From contig NZ_CP062167.1 in assembly GCF_014844055.1 (NCBI RefSeq), positions 2,517,501 through 2,581,500 of the forward strand: a stretch of 64,000 nucleotides of DNA, in the 5' to 3' direction. The position numbers and the translations under genes are program-made. The notes below the pieces were generated by a model. The model worked only from the letters and a program-made list of their open reading frames with translations, was not told the origin of the DNA and made no database searches. Positions 51,481-59,801 of the stretch are shown one piece after another (position 1 is the first letter of the stretch; each line of letters begins with the position of its first letter). The DNA comes from Aureimonas sp. OT7 (GTDB lineage Bacteria; Pseudomonadota; Alphaproteobacteria; Rhizobiales; Rhizobiaceae).

Positions 51481-52077
51481 TCAGAAGGTTGGTGGCGTAT
51501 TCACCCAGAAGATGGCGGCCGGCTCGGCGCCCAGATTGCGGTAGTGGTGCGGGCGCTCGGACTGGAAGGCGAAGCTGTCGCCAGGGGCCAGCCGAAATGC
51601 CAGGTCATCCACCATCAGTTCCACCTCGCCGGTGATGACGTAGCCGACTTCCTCGCCCGAATGGCTGATCGGCCCGGCACTTTCGCCGAAGGGAGCAAGA
51701 TGATGGATATTGCACTGCAACAGATGCCCGGGCGCATAGGGGATGATCCGCTCCAGCGCTATCCCGCGCCCCTGTCGCAGCGGGTCCAGCGCGATCAGCG
51801 GCCGCGCTCCGGCGCGGTAGACGATCCCCTCCTCTCCGTCGGCTTCCTCGAACATCCGGCCGATATTGGTGCCGAGCACCTCGACCAGGCGATGCAGCAT
51901 CGGCAGCGATGGAGAAGCCTTGCCGTTCTCGACCTTGGATAGCAGGCTTTCCGAGCACTGCGCCGCCGCCGCCACGGCCTTCAGCGTCATGCCGCGCATC
52001 TGCCGCGTGTGGCGCAGACGCGTGCCCAGGCGCCCCGCCGCCCCCTCGCCCTTCAGGTCGATCGAACTGCGCCCCAT
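51481..52077 (-). CDS. XRE-family regulator with C-terminal cupin domain
   Basis: The 198-residue protein has an XRE helix-turn-helix (GTRLRHTRQMRGMTLKAVAA, then CSESLLSKVENGKASPSL, about residues 17-56) joined to a cupin sensor domain (HHLAPFGESAGPISHSGEEVGYVITGEVELMV in parts, and FRLAPGDSFAFQSERPHHYRN). Cupin-XRE regulators, such as PuuR and SutR types, sense amines, amino acids or sugars. The ATG at 52075-52077 has GGGAG 9 bases upstream; an upstream in-frame ATG at 52131 falls inside the operator. It precedes the importer operon on the same strand. Confidence 0.9.
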   Translation of the reverse strand: MGRSSIDLKGEGAAGRLGTRLRHTRQMRGMTLKAVAAAAQCSESLLSKVENGKASPSLPMLHRLVEVLGTNIGRMFEEADGEEGIVYRAGARPLIALDPLRQGRGIALERIIPYAPGHLLQCNIHHLAPFGESAGPISHSGEEVGYVITGEVELMVDDLAFRLAPGDSFAFQSERPHHYRNLGAEPAAIFWVNTPPTF

Positions 52078-52119
52078 GCGGAAATCTCCCAAGCTGTCGT
52101 CCTCGCAGAATGCCGGTAA

Positions 52120-52136
52120 CTTGAACATCATTCAAG
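52120..52136. promoter_or_regulatory. XRE-cupin operator, autoregulatory copy
   Basis: CTTGA-ACATCAT-TCAAG lies 43 bases before the XRE-cupin start and matches the copy at 51413-51429 in arms and in the seven-base spacer. It is centred in a longer repeat, GTTACTTGAA against TTCAAGTTAC with one mismatch. Confidence 0.7.
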
Positions 52137-52184
52137 TAACTGGAACTTCGTTGCGCAGAATTGCGGCAGTGCGTCACAATTAAC

Positions 52185-52199
52185 CGCTTTACTAAAGCG
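52185..52199. promoter_or_regulatory. LacI-family operator
   Basis: CGCTTTA-C-TAAAGCG is a perfect palindrome with 7-base arms, 25 bases before the LacI-family start. LacI operators usually carry a central CG; this one has an odd central C, but symmetry and placement fit autoregulation of the downstream operon. Confidence 0.65.
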
Positions 52200-52223
52200 A
52201 TTTACAAACTCAACCTTACGTTC

Positions 52224-53249
52224 ATGAACGAGGTCGGACGAAGGAAACGGGTGACGTTGGGTGAGGTGGCGAAGGCCGCCGGGCTGTCGCCTGCTGCCGT
52301 GTCGCGATACTTGTCCGGGCAATTGACGCTGCCCGAAACTACAAGCCGGCGCATCCAGAAGGCCATCAGGGAGCTGGGTTACCGCCCCAACCATCATGCG
52401 CGCAGCCTAAGCCTCGGACGTTCCGATGCGATCGGGCTGGTGGTGCCGGATATCAACAATCCGTTCTTCTCCAATCTGGCGGCGGCGGTGGAGCGCGCGG
52501 CGCAGGCCCGCGGCATGCTGATGATGCTGTGCGCCACCTCCAACAGCCTGGAGCGCGAACTGGAGTATCTTCACCTTCTGGGGGCCGGCGTGGTCGATGC
52601 GCTGGTGTTCGCCACCAACCACGGGGACCCGGACGGAAGGCTGGCCGGCGTGCTCAACGGCGATCCGCGCGTCGTGTTGCTGGACGAGGACGTGCCGGGC
52701 ACCGATCTCTTCAAGGTCTTCTCGGACAACCGGCAGGGCGGCCTTCTGGCCGGGCTTCACCTGATCGAGCACGGCCATCGCCGCATCGCCTATATCGGCG
52801 GCCCCTGCGACTTGATGAGCGCACGCGAACGCGCCGAGGGCCTTCACGACGCCGTGCGCGAGGCAGGGGGCGACGCCGCCATCGTTTCGGAATTGTTCGG
52901 CAGCTACACCATCGCCCATGGCGAAGCGGCCATGGAAGAGATCCTGGATACCATGCCGGGCGTCACCGCCGTCTTCAGCGCCAGCGACGAAATCCTGATC
53001 GGGATGCTTCACGTCCTGCGTCGCCGCGACATGGTCGTCGGGCGCGACATCTCCATCGTCACCTTCGACGATGCCGGGCAGCTGGAAATTTTGGCCGTTC
53101 CGGTATCGGCCATTCGCCAACCCTTGCAGGCCATGGGCGAACGCGCCCTCGACATGGCCATCGACTCCCTTGCCGGAACGCGCGGCCCCACCGTGGCGCG
53201 GCTGCCGGTCGAACTCATCCGTCGCCACTCCGTGGCGCACCTCGCCTGA
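52224..53249 (+). CDS. LacI-family transcriptional regulator
   Basis: The 341-residue protein has a LacI helix-turn-helix and hinge at the N-terminus (VTLGEVAKAAGLSPAAVSRY, then LPETTSRRIQKAIRELGYRP, about residues 10-58) and a periplasmic-binding-protein-like effector domain with AIGLVVPDINNPFFSNLAAAV, RVVLLDEDVPGTDL, HRRIAYIGG and ITFDDAGQLEILAVPVSAIRQP-like segments. It heads the rightward operon with an amidotransferase-like protein, an importer and a deacylase. The ATG at 52224 directly precedes the family homology; there is no strong ribosome binding site. An operator lies just upstream. Confidence 0.92.
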   Translation: MNEVGRRKRVTLGEVAKAAGLSPAAVSRYLSGQLTLPETTSRRIQKAIRELGYRPNHHARSLSLGRSDAIGLVVPDINNPFFSNLAAAVERAAQARGMLMMLCATSNSLERELEYLHLLGAGVVDALVFATNHGDPDGRLAGVLNGDPRVVLLDEDVPGTDLFKVFSDNRQGGLLAGLHLIEHGHRRIAYIGGPCDLMSARERAEGLHDAVREAGGDAAIVSELFGSYTIAHGEAAMEEILDTMPGVTAVFSASDEILIGMLHVLRRRDMVVGRDISIVTFDDAGQLEILAVPVSAIRQPLQAMGERALDMAIDSLAGTRGPTVARLPVELIRRHSVAHLA

Positions 53250-53276
53250 CTTAAGAGAGAAAGAGAAGGAAATACG

Positions 53277-54047
53277 ATGTCCGCCAAGAAGAAGGTATTG
53301 CTGGTCGGCGAAAGCTGGGTCAGCTCGGCCACCCACTACAAGGGCTTCGACCAGTTCGGCTCCGTCACCTTTCATCTCGGCGCCGAGCCGCTGGTGAAGG
53401 CGCTGAAGGACAGCCCCTTCGAGCTGACCTACATGCCGGCGCACGAGGCGGTCGAGGCATTCCCCTTCGAGCGTTCCGGGCTGGATGCCTACGACGCCAT
53501 CATCCTGTCTGATATCGGCGCCAATTCCCTGCTGCTGCCCCCGGCCGTCTGGCTGCAAAGCAAGACGGTGCCGAACAGGCTGAAGCTCCTGCGCGAGTGG
53601 ACGGCGGATGGCGGCGGCCTGTTCATGATCGGCGGATATTTCTCGTTCCAGGGCATCGACGGCAAGGCCCGCTGGCGGCGGACGCCGGTGGAGGAAGCCC
53701 TTCCGGTCACCTGCCTTCCCTATGACGACCGGGTCGAGATTCCGGAAGGGACCGCGCCCGTCTTCGTCGCCGACCACCCCGCGCTGGCCGGCCTGCCGAA
53801 GGATGGCTGGCCGCTGCTGCTGGGCGTCAACGAGGTGGAAGTGAAGCCGGGCGCGGACCTTCTGCTGCGTCTGCCCGACGACCAGGGCGGCCACCCGCTG
53901 CTGGTGACGGGCACCTACCAGCAGGGCCGCACCGCCGCCTGGACGTCCGACATCGGCCCGCACTGGCTGTCGCCGGCTTTCTGCGAATGGGATGGCTATG
54001 GCCGGTTGTGGAGCAACATCCTGTCCTGGTTGACCGAAACGCGCTGA
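53277..54047 (+). CDS. Glutamine amidotransferase-like protein (DUF1355)
   Basis: The 256-residue protein has the class I amidotransferase-like fold: VLLVGESWVSSATHYKGFD, AYDAIILSDIGANSLLLPP, GGGLFMIGGYFSFQGIDGK, LPVTCLPYDDRVEIPEGT and a final AWTSDIGPHWLSPAFCEW. It belongs to the DUF1355 group, which lacks the Cys-His-Glu triad of true amidotransferases, and its function is unknown. GAGAAAGAGAAGGAAAT precedes the ATG. It is the first structural gene after LacI and 13 bases before the ATPase, so it likely belongs to the degradation of the imported molecule. Similar proteins in other bacteria also sit beside ribose-type importers. Confidence 0.87.
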   Translation: MSAKKKVLLVGESWVSSATHYKGFDQFGSVTFHLGAEPLVKALKDSPFELTYMPAHEAVEAFPFERSGLDAYDAIILSDIGANSLLLPPAVWLQSKTVPNRLKLLREWTADGGGLFMIGGYFSFQGIDGKARWRRTPVEEALPVTCLPYDDRVEIPEGTAPVFVADHPALAGLPKDGWPLLLGVNEVEVKPGADLLLRLPDDQGGHPLLVTGTYQQGRTAAWTSDIGPHWLSPAFCEWDGYGRLWSNILSWLTETR

Positions 54048-54060
54048 TCGGGAGGCGACG

Positions 54061-54834
54061 ATGACCGACATCCCGCTCATCGAGGCGAAAGCCATCTCCA
54101 AGCGTTTCGGCGCGCTCGCGGCGCTGACCGACGTGGACCTAGCCATCCGCAGCGGCGAGGTGCTGGCGCTTCTGGGCGACAACGGCGCCGGCAAATCCAC
54201 CTTCATCAAGGTCCTGTCCGGCGCGCACCCGCAAAGCGACGGCGAACTCCTGATGGATGGCAAGCCTGTGTCGCTGTCCTCGCCGCAGGATGCGGCGGAC
54301 CTCGGCATCGCCACCATCTTCCAGGAACTGGCGCTGTCGGAAAACCTGTCCATTGCCGAGAACGTCTTCCTGGGGCGGGAACTGACCCACCGCTTTCTCG
54401 GCGTGCCGCTGTTGCGGCGCGCCGCCATGAAGCGCCGCGTCAAGGAGCTGCTGGAAGAGCTGGACGCCCACATTTCGGACCCGGAGGCACCGGTGGGTGC
54501 ATTGTCCGGCGGCCAGCGGCAGGCGGTCGCCATCTGCCGGGCGCTGAACCTCAATGCCCGGCTGGTCATCATGGACGAGCCGACGGCCGCCCTCGCCGTG
54601 GCCGAAACGCGCAAGGTGCTGCAATTGACGCGGCGGCTTGCCGACAGCGGCCGCGCCGTCGTGCTGATTAGTCACAATATGCATGACGTTTTCGAGGTCG
54701 CGGACCGGATCGTGGTTTTCCGACGCGGCCGCAAGATCACCGAGAAACGCAAGTCCGACACCAATCCAGAGGAGATCGTCTCCTTCATCACGGGCGCGCA
54801 TCCCGACGTGCGCGCGCTCGAGATGCGGCACTAG
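54061..54834 (+). CDS. Sugar ABC transporter ATP-binding protein, single-domain
   Basis: The 257-residue ATPase shows Walker A GDNGAGKST (about residues 40-48), Q-loop IFQELALSENLSIAENVFLGRE, signature LSGGQRQAVAICRAL, Walker B LVIMDEPTAALAV and switch His in LISHNMHDVFEVAD. Like its counterpart at 49531 it has a single domain and works as a homodimer. The two ATPases are paralogues serving different importers in this window. It is preceded by GGAGGCGACG and followed 31 bases later by the binding protein. Confidence 0.93.
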   Translation: MTDIPLIEAKAISKRFGALAALTDVDLAIRSGEVLALLGDNGAGKSTFIKVLSGAHPQSDGELLMDGKPVSLSSPQDAADLGIATIFQELALSENLSIAENVFLGRELTHRFLGVPLLRRAAMKRRVKELLEELDAHISDPEAPVGALSGGQRQAVAICRALNLNARLVIMDEPTAALAVAETRKVLQLTRRLADSGRAVVLISHNMHDVFEVADRIVVFRRGRKITEKRKSDTNPEEIVSFITGAHPDVRALEMRH

Positions 54835-54865
54835 AAACCTGCACGTCCGACGAAAGGCCAATCGC

Positions 54866-55852
54866 ATGATCCAGAGATCGCATTTCGCCCTGGCCCTCGC
54901 GGCCCTCATGTCATCCGCCGTCACCATCGCGGCTGCGCAGGAGAAGCCCAAGGTGGCTTTCGTACCGCAGATCGTCGGTATTCCCTATTTCGACGCCATG
55001 CAGGAAGGCGGCAACAAGGCCGCCGAAGCGCTGGGTGTCGACTTCATTTACCAGGGTCCGGTCGACACCAACCCGGTGGACCAGCTCCAGATCGTCCAGA
55101 ACCTCATCAACCAGGGCGTCGGGGCCATCTCTGTCAGCGTGCTGGACGCCTCCAGCCTGACGCCCGTGGTGGAAGCCGCCAAGGCCAAGGATATCAAGCT
55201 CTTCACCGCCGACAGCGACGCGCCGCAATCCGGCCGTGCGCTGTATGTGGCACAGGCGACCGACCAGGGCCTCGGCTACGCCATCATCGACCAGATGGTC
55301 GAGAGGGCCGGCGAAGACGCCAGGATCGCCATCGTTTCCGGCGAGGCGACCGCATCCAACCTCAATGCCTGGATCGGCTTCATGCAGGAGCGGGTGAAGG
55401 AGAAGTACCCGAACGTAACGCTGATGGAGCCGCAATATGCCGGCGGCAGCGCCGAGCGTGCAGCCCAGATCGCCACCGACCTGATGACCGCCAACCCGGA
55501 CCTGAAGGGTATCATCGGCGTCGCATCCACGACCTGCCCCGGCGTGGCGCAGGCCATCGAAACGGCGGGACGGTCGGAAGACGTCGTCGGCACCGGCTAT
55601 TGCAGCCCCAATACGGCACGCAACTACCTGAAGAGCGGCGCGCTCGACTACACCGTGCTGTGGGACCCGGCCGAACTCGGCTATCTGACGGTCTGGGCAG
55701 GCAAGCAGTTGATCGACGGGACGGAGATCCCGGCCACCGTGACGCCCGAGGGCATGAGCCACGCCGTTACCTACGATGCCGCCACCGGCATATTGCTGCT
55801 CGGTGACCCGGCGATCTTTACCGCCGATAACGTCGATGACTTCAACTTCTGA
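54866..55852 (+). CDS. Periplasmic sugar-binding protein (LsrB/RhaS-like)
   Basis: The 328-residue precursor has a signal peptide ending around AAAQ (residue 25) and the mature segments KVAFVPQIVGIPYFDAMQEG, ISVSVLDASSLTPVVEAAKAK, KLFTADSDAPQSGRALYVAQ, IAIVSGEATASNLNAWIGFM and LKGIIGVASTTCPGVAQAIE. These resemble autoinducer-2, rhamnose and related six-carbon sugar-binding proteins more than RbsB. AAAGG lies about 9 bases before the ATG. It is third in the LacI operon. The ligand is unknown. Confidence 0.91.
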   Translation: MIQRSHFALALAALMSSAVTIAAAQEKPKVAFVPQIVGIPYFDAMQEGGNKAAEALGVDFIYQGPVDTNPVDQLQIVQNLINQGVGAISVSVLDASSLTPVVEAAKAKDIKLFTADSDAPQSGRALYVAQATDQGLGYAIIDQMVERAGEDARIAIVSGEATASNLNAWIGFMQERVKEKYPNVTLMEPQYAGGSAERAAQIATDLMTANPDLKGIIGVASTTCPGVAQAIETAGRSEDVVGTGYCSPNTARNYLKSGALDYTVLWDPAELGYLTVWAGKQLIDGTEIPATVTPEGMSHAVTYDAATGILLLGDPAIFTADNVDDFNF

Positions 55853-55853
55853 T

Positions 55854-56822
55854 ATGGGGCGACTGTTCGGCACCCGCGAAGCGATCCTGGGGGCGGCCAT
55901 CCTGGCCGCCTGCCTGCTGTTCGCCTTCCTGTCGCCCACCTTCGCCACCCCGGCCAACATCGCCACGATCCTGCGCAACTCGACCGAACTGTTCCTCGTC
56001 GGGCTCGGCATGACGCTTCTTCTCGGCGTCGGTGCCATCGACGTTTCGGTCGGCGTCGCCATGGGGCTCGCGGCGATCCTGGCGGGCCGGATGCTGGAAG
56101 CCGGCGCGCCCTGGTATCTGGTGGCGCTGGCCGGGCCCCTGGCCGGCGCCGCACTCGGCCTTCTCGCCTCGCTCGTGGTCGTCGTCGGGCGCGTACCGGC
56201 CATCGTCGGCACGCTCGGCCTTTACGGCATCTATCGCGCCGCAATCTTTCTGGCGCTTGGCGGTAGCTGGCTTTCCGGCCTGCCGACCGGCCTGACCGAT
56301 ATTCTGGCCGCCCGCCCATTCGGCATCCCGGTCGCACTGCCGCTGATCGCCCTCGCCTATCTGGCGGTCTTCGTCGCCGTTCGCAAGACGCCCTTCGGCC
56401 CGCATCTGCTGGCCATCGGCCAGTCCGAGCCCAAGGCACGGCTGGCCGGCGTTCCGGTGCGTCGCACCGCCTGTATCGCATTCGTCGTCAGCGGCCTTCT
56501 TTGCGGCCTCGCCGCCATCTTCTACATCGCCACCTACCGCAACGTCGCCATGACCATCGGCGGCACGCTGGCGCTGGAGGCCATCGCAGCGGTGGTGCTG
56601 GGCGGAACCAGCATCCTCGGCGGGCGCATCAGCCTGATGGGCACCGCGCTGGGCGTGCTTCTGCTGCGTATCCTGCAGAACGGCCTGCTGCTCGTCGGCG
56701 TGCCGTCGCTTTGGCAGCCGGTGGTAACGGGTGCGCTCATCCTGCTGGTTCTGGGGGGAGAAGTCGCTTCGGGCCGCCTTGCGGTGCCGCGCATACGCAA
56801 GACCGCGGAGGCCGCACGATGA
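55854..56822 (+). CDS. Sugar ABC transporter permease (CUT2)
   Basis: The 322-residue permease begins with a short cytoplasmic stretch (GRLFGTREA) and helix 1 (ILGAAILAACLLFAFLS). CUT2 motifs appear as LVGLGMTLLLGVGAIDVSVG, VPAIVGTLGLYGIYRAAIFL, TPFGPHLLAIGQSEPKARLAG and the GGTSILGGRISLMGTALG region. The ATG at 55854 comes 1 base after the preceding stop and lacks a ribosome binding site, so translation is probably coupled. It forms a heterodimer with the next gene product, which it overlaps by four bases. Confidence 0.92.
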   Translation: MGRLFGTREAILGAAILAACLLFAFLSPTFATPANIATILRNSTELFLVGLGMTLLLGVGAIDVSVGVAMGLAAILAGRMLEAGAPWYLVALAGPLAGAALGLLASLVVVVGRVPAIVGTLGLYGIYRAAIFLALGGSWLSGLPTGLTDILAARPFGIPVALPLIALAYLAVFVAVRKTPFGPHLLAIGQSEPKARLAGVPVRRTACIAFVVSGLLCGLAAIFYIATYRNVAMTIGGTLALEAIAAVVLGGTSILGGRISLMGTALGVLLLRILQNGLLLVGVPSLWQPVVTGALILLVLGGEVASGRLAVPRIRKTAEAAR

Positions 56823-57766
56823 TCCGCTCCAGGGACTTCACCCTTTATCTCCTGGCCGGTCTGTGGCTGGCGGCGATCGCCATTCTGGCGGTGATGCAGC
56901 CCGGGGCGCTGGCGCTGTCCACGGTGACGACCGTCCTGCAATTCTCCACCATCCTGGCGCTGGTGGCGCTCGGACAGGCCATGGTGATCCTGTGCGGCGG
57001 CGCCGGCATCGACCTGTCGGTCGGCGGCACCATGTCGCTGACCGCCATCCTGTCCATGATGGCGGTGGCAGCCGGCATGCCGGGCTGGCTGCTCGTGCCG
57101 GGCTGCGTGGCGCTCGGAGGCATCCTTGGCCTTGCCAACGGGCTGATCGTCACGCGCCTCGGCATCCTGCCGCTGATCGGCACGCTCGGCACCTTCTACA
57201 TCTATTCCGGCACGGCGCTGGCCATTACCAGCGGGGCCAATATCGGCAACGTGCCCGCCGCACTGACGGTCTGGGGACGCGGCATGCTCGGCGGGCTGCC
57301 GCTTCCCTTCCTGACGCTCGCCCTGCCGCTGTTCCTGATTGCCGGCGGCCTGCTGCGCTTCACGAGCTGGGGCCGCTGGATCTATGCCGCCGGCTTCAAC
57401 GAGCGGTCCGCCCGGCTTGTCGGCATCCCGGTGGATCGCCTGCGGCTTTCGGCCTATGTCGCCAGCGGCGCCCTTGCGGGCACCGCTGCGCTCGTCAGCC
57501 TCGCCTGGCTGGGCAGCGCTCGCCCCAATATCGGCCAGAACCTGGAACTCACCTCGTTGACGGCCGCCATGCTGGGCGGAATCGCCATCTTCGGCGGCCG
57601 GGGTGGCGTCATCGGCGTGCTTGCGGCCGTGCTGCTGCTCGTCACGGTGCAGACCGGGCTCCTGCTCATCAACGTCAACAGCATCTGGCAACTCGGCATC
57701 GTCGGCGCGCTGCTTCTGGCGGTGCTTCTCGTCGACACGCTTGCCATCGTTCGGAGAACATCATGA
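56819..57766 (+). CDS. Sugar ABC transporter permease (CUT2)
   Basis: The 315-residue partner permease has helix 1 (FTLYLLAGLWLAAIAILAVM), the motif ALGQAMVILCGGAGIDLSVGG, ILPLIGTLGTFYIYSGTALA, SWGRWIYAAGFNERSARLVG and GGIAIFGGRGGVIGVLAAVL. Pairs of unequal CUT2 permeases are usual for LsrCD or RhaPQ-type importers, which agrees with the LsrB/RhaS-like binding protein. It overlaps the preceding permease and the following deacylase gene by four bases each, forming a tightly coupled chain. Confidence 0.92.
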   Translation: MIRSRDFTLYLLAGLWLAAIAILAVMQPGALALSTVTTVLQFSTILALVALGQAMVILCGGAGIDLSVGGTMSLTAILSMMAVAAGMPGWLLVPGCVALGGILGLANGLIVTRLGILPLIGTLGTFYIYSGTALAITSGANIGNVPAALTVWGRGMLGGLPLPFLTLALPLFLIAGGLLRFTSWGRWIYAAGFNERSARLVGIPVDRLRLSAYVASGALAGTAALVSLAWLGSARPNIGQNLELTSLTAAMLGGIAIFGGRGGVIGVLAAVLLLVTVQTGLLLINVNSIWQLGIVGALLLAVLLVDTLAIVRRTS

Positions 57767-59097
57767 CCCTATCGCCGGAAACCATCGCCGAGGCCGTGGA
57801 GGCGCGCGCCAGCCGCATCGTGGATACGCTGTCGCGCCTCGTCGAATTCCCATCCATCGTGTTGAACGACCCCACCAAGGCCGGCCCGGGCGAGCGCGAT
57901 TGCCAGATCTACCTGCAGAAGCGGCTGGAAGCGCTCGGCTTCACGACCGACCTCTGGGAGCCGGACGGGCCTGCCCTCCTGGAAAAGTACGAAGGGCGGC
58001 CCGGCGCCAACAAGGGCCGCACCTTCGACGGGCGGCCCAATCTGGGCGGAACGCTGAAGGGCAGCGGCAACGGCCGCTCCATCATGCTGACGGGCCATAT
58101 CGACGTCGTGCCCCCCGGACCTGCCACGCATTGGCAGAGCGACCCCTTCGTTCCCGTGGTGGAGGACGGGTTCGTGCGGGGGCGTGGCACGGTGGACATG
58201 AAGGGCGGCGTCGCCTGCATGCTGATGGCGGTGGAGATCCTGAAAGAGATCGGAGCCGAGTTGAAGGGCGATGTCGTCTTCACCACCGTCGTCGACGAGG
58301 AGATCGGCGGCATGGGCTCGCTCGCCATGGTCGACAGGGGCTTTTGCGCCGATGCCGGCATCATGACCGAGCCGACAGCCAACCGCATCGCGCCGCTGTG
58401 CCACGGCATCCTCTGGGGCCGCATCGTCATCGACGGCATCGGCGGCCATGCCGAGCTGACGCCGAACGCCTGGTATGCCGGCGGCCCGGTGGACGCTGTG
58501 CAATTGACCCGGCAGATGCTGGACGGCCTGGATATCCTGAACCGGCGCTGGATGCACGATCCCCGCAAGAACCACCCCCTAATGGCGATGCCCAACCAGA
58601 TCATCATCACCCAGCTCAATGTCGGAGAGCATCCATCCTCGATGGCAGGCCGCGGCGAGATCGTCATCGACGTTCAGTATCTGCCGCATGAAAAGGACGA
58701 GTTCGGCCTCGGCGGGCATGTCAAGCGCGAGATCGAGGCGCATGTGGCGGCGGTGTGCCTGGCTGATCCTTACCTGAAAGAGCATCCGGCGCGGGTGGAA
58801 TGGATACTCGACGCCGACTGTGCCGAGGTTCCGGCGGACCATCCGTTCGTCGAGAGCTTCCAGGGCGCCGTGGCTGCGGCCAAGCTGGACCCCGCCTTGT
58901 CAGGCTTCGGCGCGCACAGCGATATCGGGCTGCCGACCGGCCTCGGCAACACGCCGACGGTCAATTTCGGGCCGGGAGATCCGGCCCAGAGCCATCAGCC
59001 CAACGAACGGGTCTCGATCGAGGATCTGGTGGCCTGCACGAAGGCCATTGCGCTTACCGTCTACGACTGGACCAACCGGGAGCGGTCCGCCGCCTGA
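57763..59097 (+). CDS. ArgE/DapE-type M20 deacylase
   Basis: The 444-residue metalloenzyme shows the M20 ligands in LTGHIDVVPPGPATHW (His and Asp), GRGTVDMKGGVACMLMAVE (bridging Asp), TVVDEEIGGMGS (catalytic Glu and Glu ligand), AGIMTEPTANRI and GFGAHSDIGLP (final His). This is the ArgE/DapE family acting on N-acyl-amino acids. As the last gene of a LacI-controlled sugar importer operon it may remove an acyl group from an imported amino sugar or glycosyl amino acid. The ATG overlaps the permease stop. Its 3' end overlaps the convergent GntR gene by 37 bases. Confidence 0.92.
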   Translation: MTLSPETIAEAVEARASRIVDTLSRLVEFPSIVLNDPTKAGPGERDCQIYLQKRLEALGFTTDLWEPDGPALLEKYEGRPGANKGRTFDGRPNLGGTLKGSGNGRSIMLTGHIDVVPPGPATHWQSDPFVPVVEDGFVRGRGTVDMKGGVACMLMAVEILKEIGAELKGDVVFTTVVDEEIGGMGSLAMVDRGFCADAGIMTEPTANRIAPLCHGILWGRIVIDGIGGHAELTPNAWYAGGPVDAVQLTRQMLDGLDILNRRWMHDPRKNHPLMAMPNQIIITQLNVGEHPSSMAGRGEIVIDVQYLPHEKDEFGLGGHVKREIEAHVAAVCLADPYLKEHPARVEWILDADCAEVPADHPFVESFQGAVAAAKLDPALSGFGAHSDIGLPTGLGNTPTVNFGPGDPAQSHQPNERVSIEDLVACTKAIALTVYDWTNRERSAA

Positions 59098-59792
59098 GGC
59101 GGCGGCGCCATGCGGGGCTTGCGGTCCGCAAGCCCCCCGGAGACATCGCCCACAGTGCGCCCGACGATGCGCATATGGATGCCCATCGCCTCGGCCGCGG
59201 CACCGCCATCGCCTGCCAGTATGGCCGCCACCACGCGGCCATGCTCTTCCTGAGAGCGGTCTATACGCCGGTCGGCATCGAACTGAAGCCGCCGGAACGG
59301 CGCCACCCGCCGGCGCACGCTGCGCGCGGTTTCCTCCAGAAAGCCATTGTGACTGCCGCCATAAATGGCGTCGTGGAAGCGGTCGTTGTGGGAGCGGTAG
59401 CGCTCCACCTCCCCCGCCGCCACCAGCGCCTCGCCAGACGCATGGAGCGCCTCGAGCCGGCATCGTTCGTTGTCGGTCATGGCCGTGGCGCACAAACGGG
59501 CGGCAAGGGTTTCAAGCTCCGCCATCACCAGAAAGATGTTCTGGAACTCGGCTTCCGTCAGCGTCGTCACCACCGCGCCCCGATGCGGCCGCGACAAGGC
59601 AAGGCCGATGGATTCCAATTGGCGGATCGCCTCGCGCACCGGCGTACGCGAAACGCCGAACTCGCCCGCCAGCCCTGCCTCGTCCAGAGGCTCTCCCGGC
59701 AACAAAATGCCATGCACGATCCGGTCGGCGATGGCCTCGCGGATCATGTCGGCCTGCGTACGGCGTGCCATGGTCTTGTCTGTCTGTGTCAT
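59061..59792 (-). CDS. GntR-family regulator (FCD domain) of the biuret/allophanate operon
   Basis: The 243-residue protein has a winged helix (MIREAIADRIVHGILLPGEP, then LAGEFGVSRTPVREAIRQLE, about residues 16-60) and an FCD domain with the metal-binding pattern NDRFHDAIYGGSHN and SQEEHGRVVAAIL plus AMGIHMRIVGR. It is the last gene of the minus-strand operon, 9 bases after the allophanate hydrolase, so it likely senses an intermediate of this nitrogen pathway. The C-terminal 25 residues after SGGLADRK are a polar, unstructured tail that overlaps the convergent deacylase gene. Confidence 0.9.
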   Translation of the reverse strand: MTQTDKTMARRTQADMIREAIADRIVHGILLPGEPLDEAGLAGEFGVSRTPVREAIRQLESIGLALSRPHRGAVVTTLTEAEFQNIFLVMAELETLAARLCATAMTDNERCRLEALHASGEALVAAGEVERYRSHNDRFHDAIYGGSHNGFLEETARSVRRRVAPFRRLQFDADRRIDRSQEEHGRVVAAILAGDGGAAAEAMGIHMRIVGRTVGDVSGGLADRKPRMAPPPQAADRSRLVQS

Positions 59793-59801
59793 CGTGCCGT
59801 G

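Noticed and set aside
52407..54614. Minus-strand frame of 735 codons over the LacI and DUF1355 genes
   Set aside because: No motif and low-complexity basic composition; the plus-strand genes are clear.
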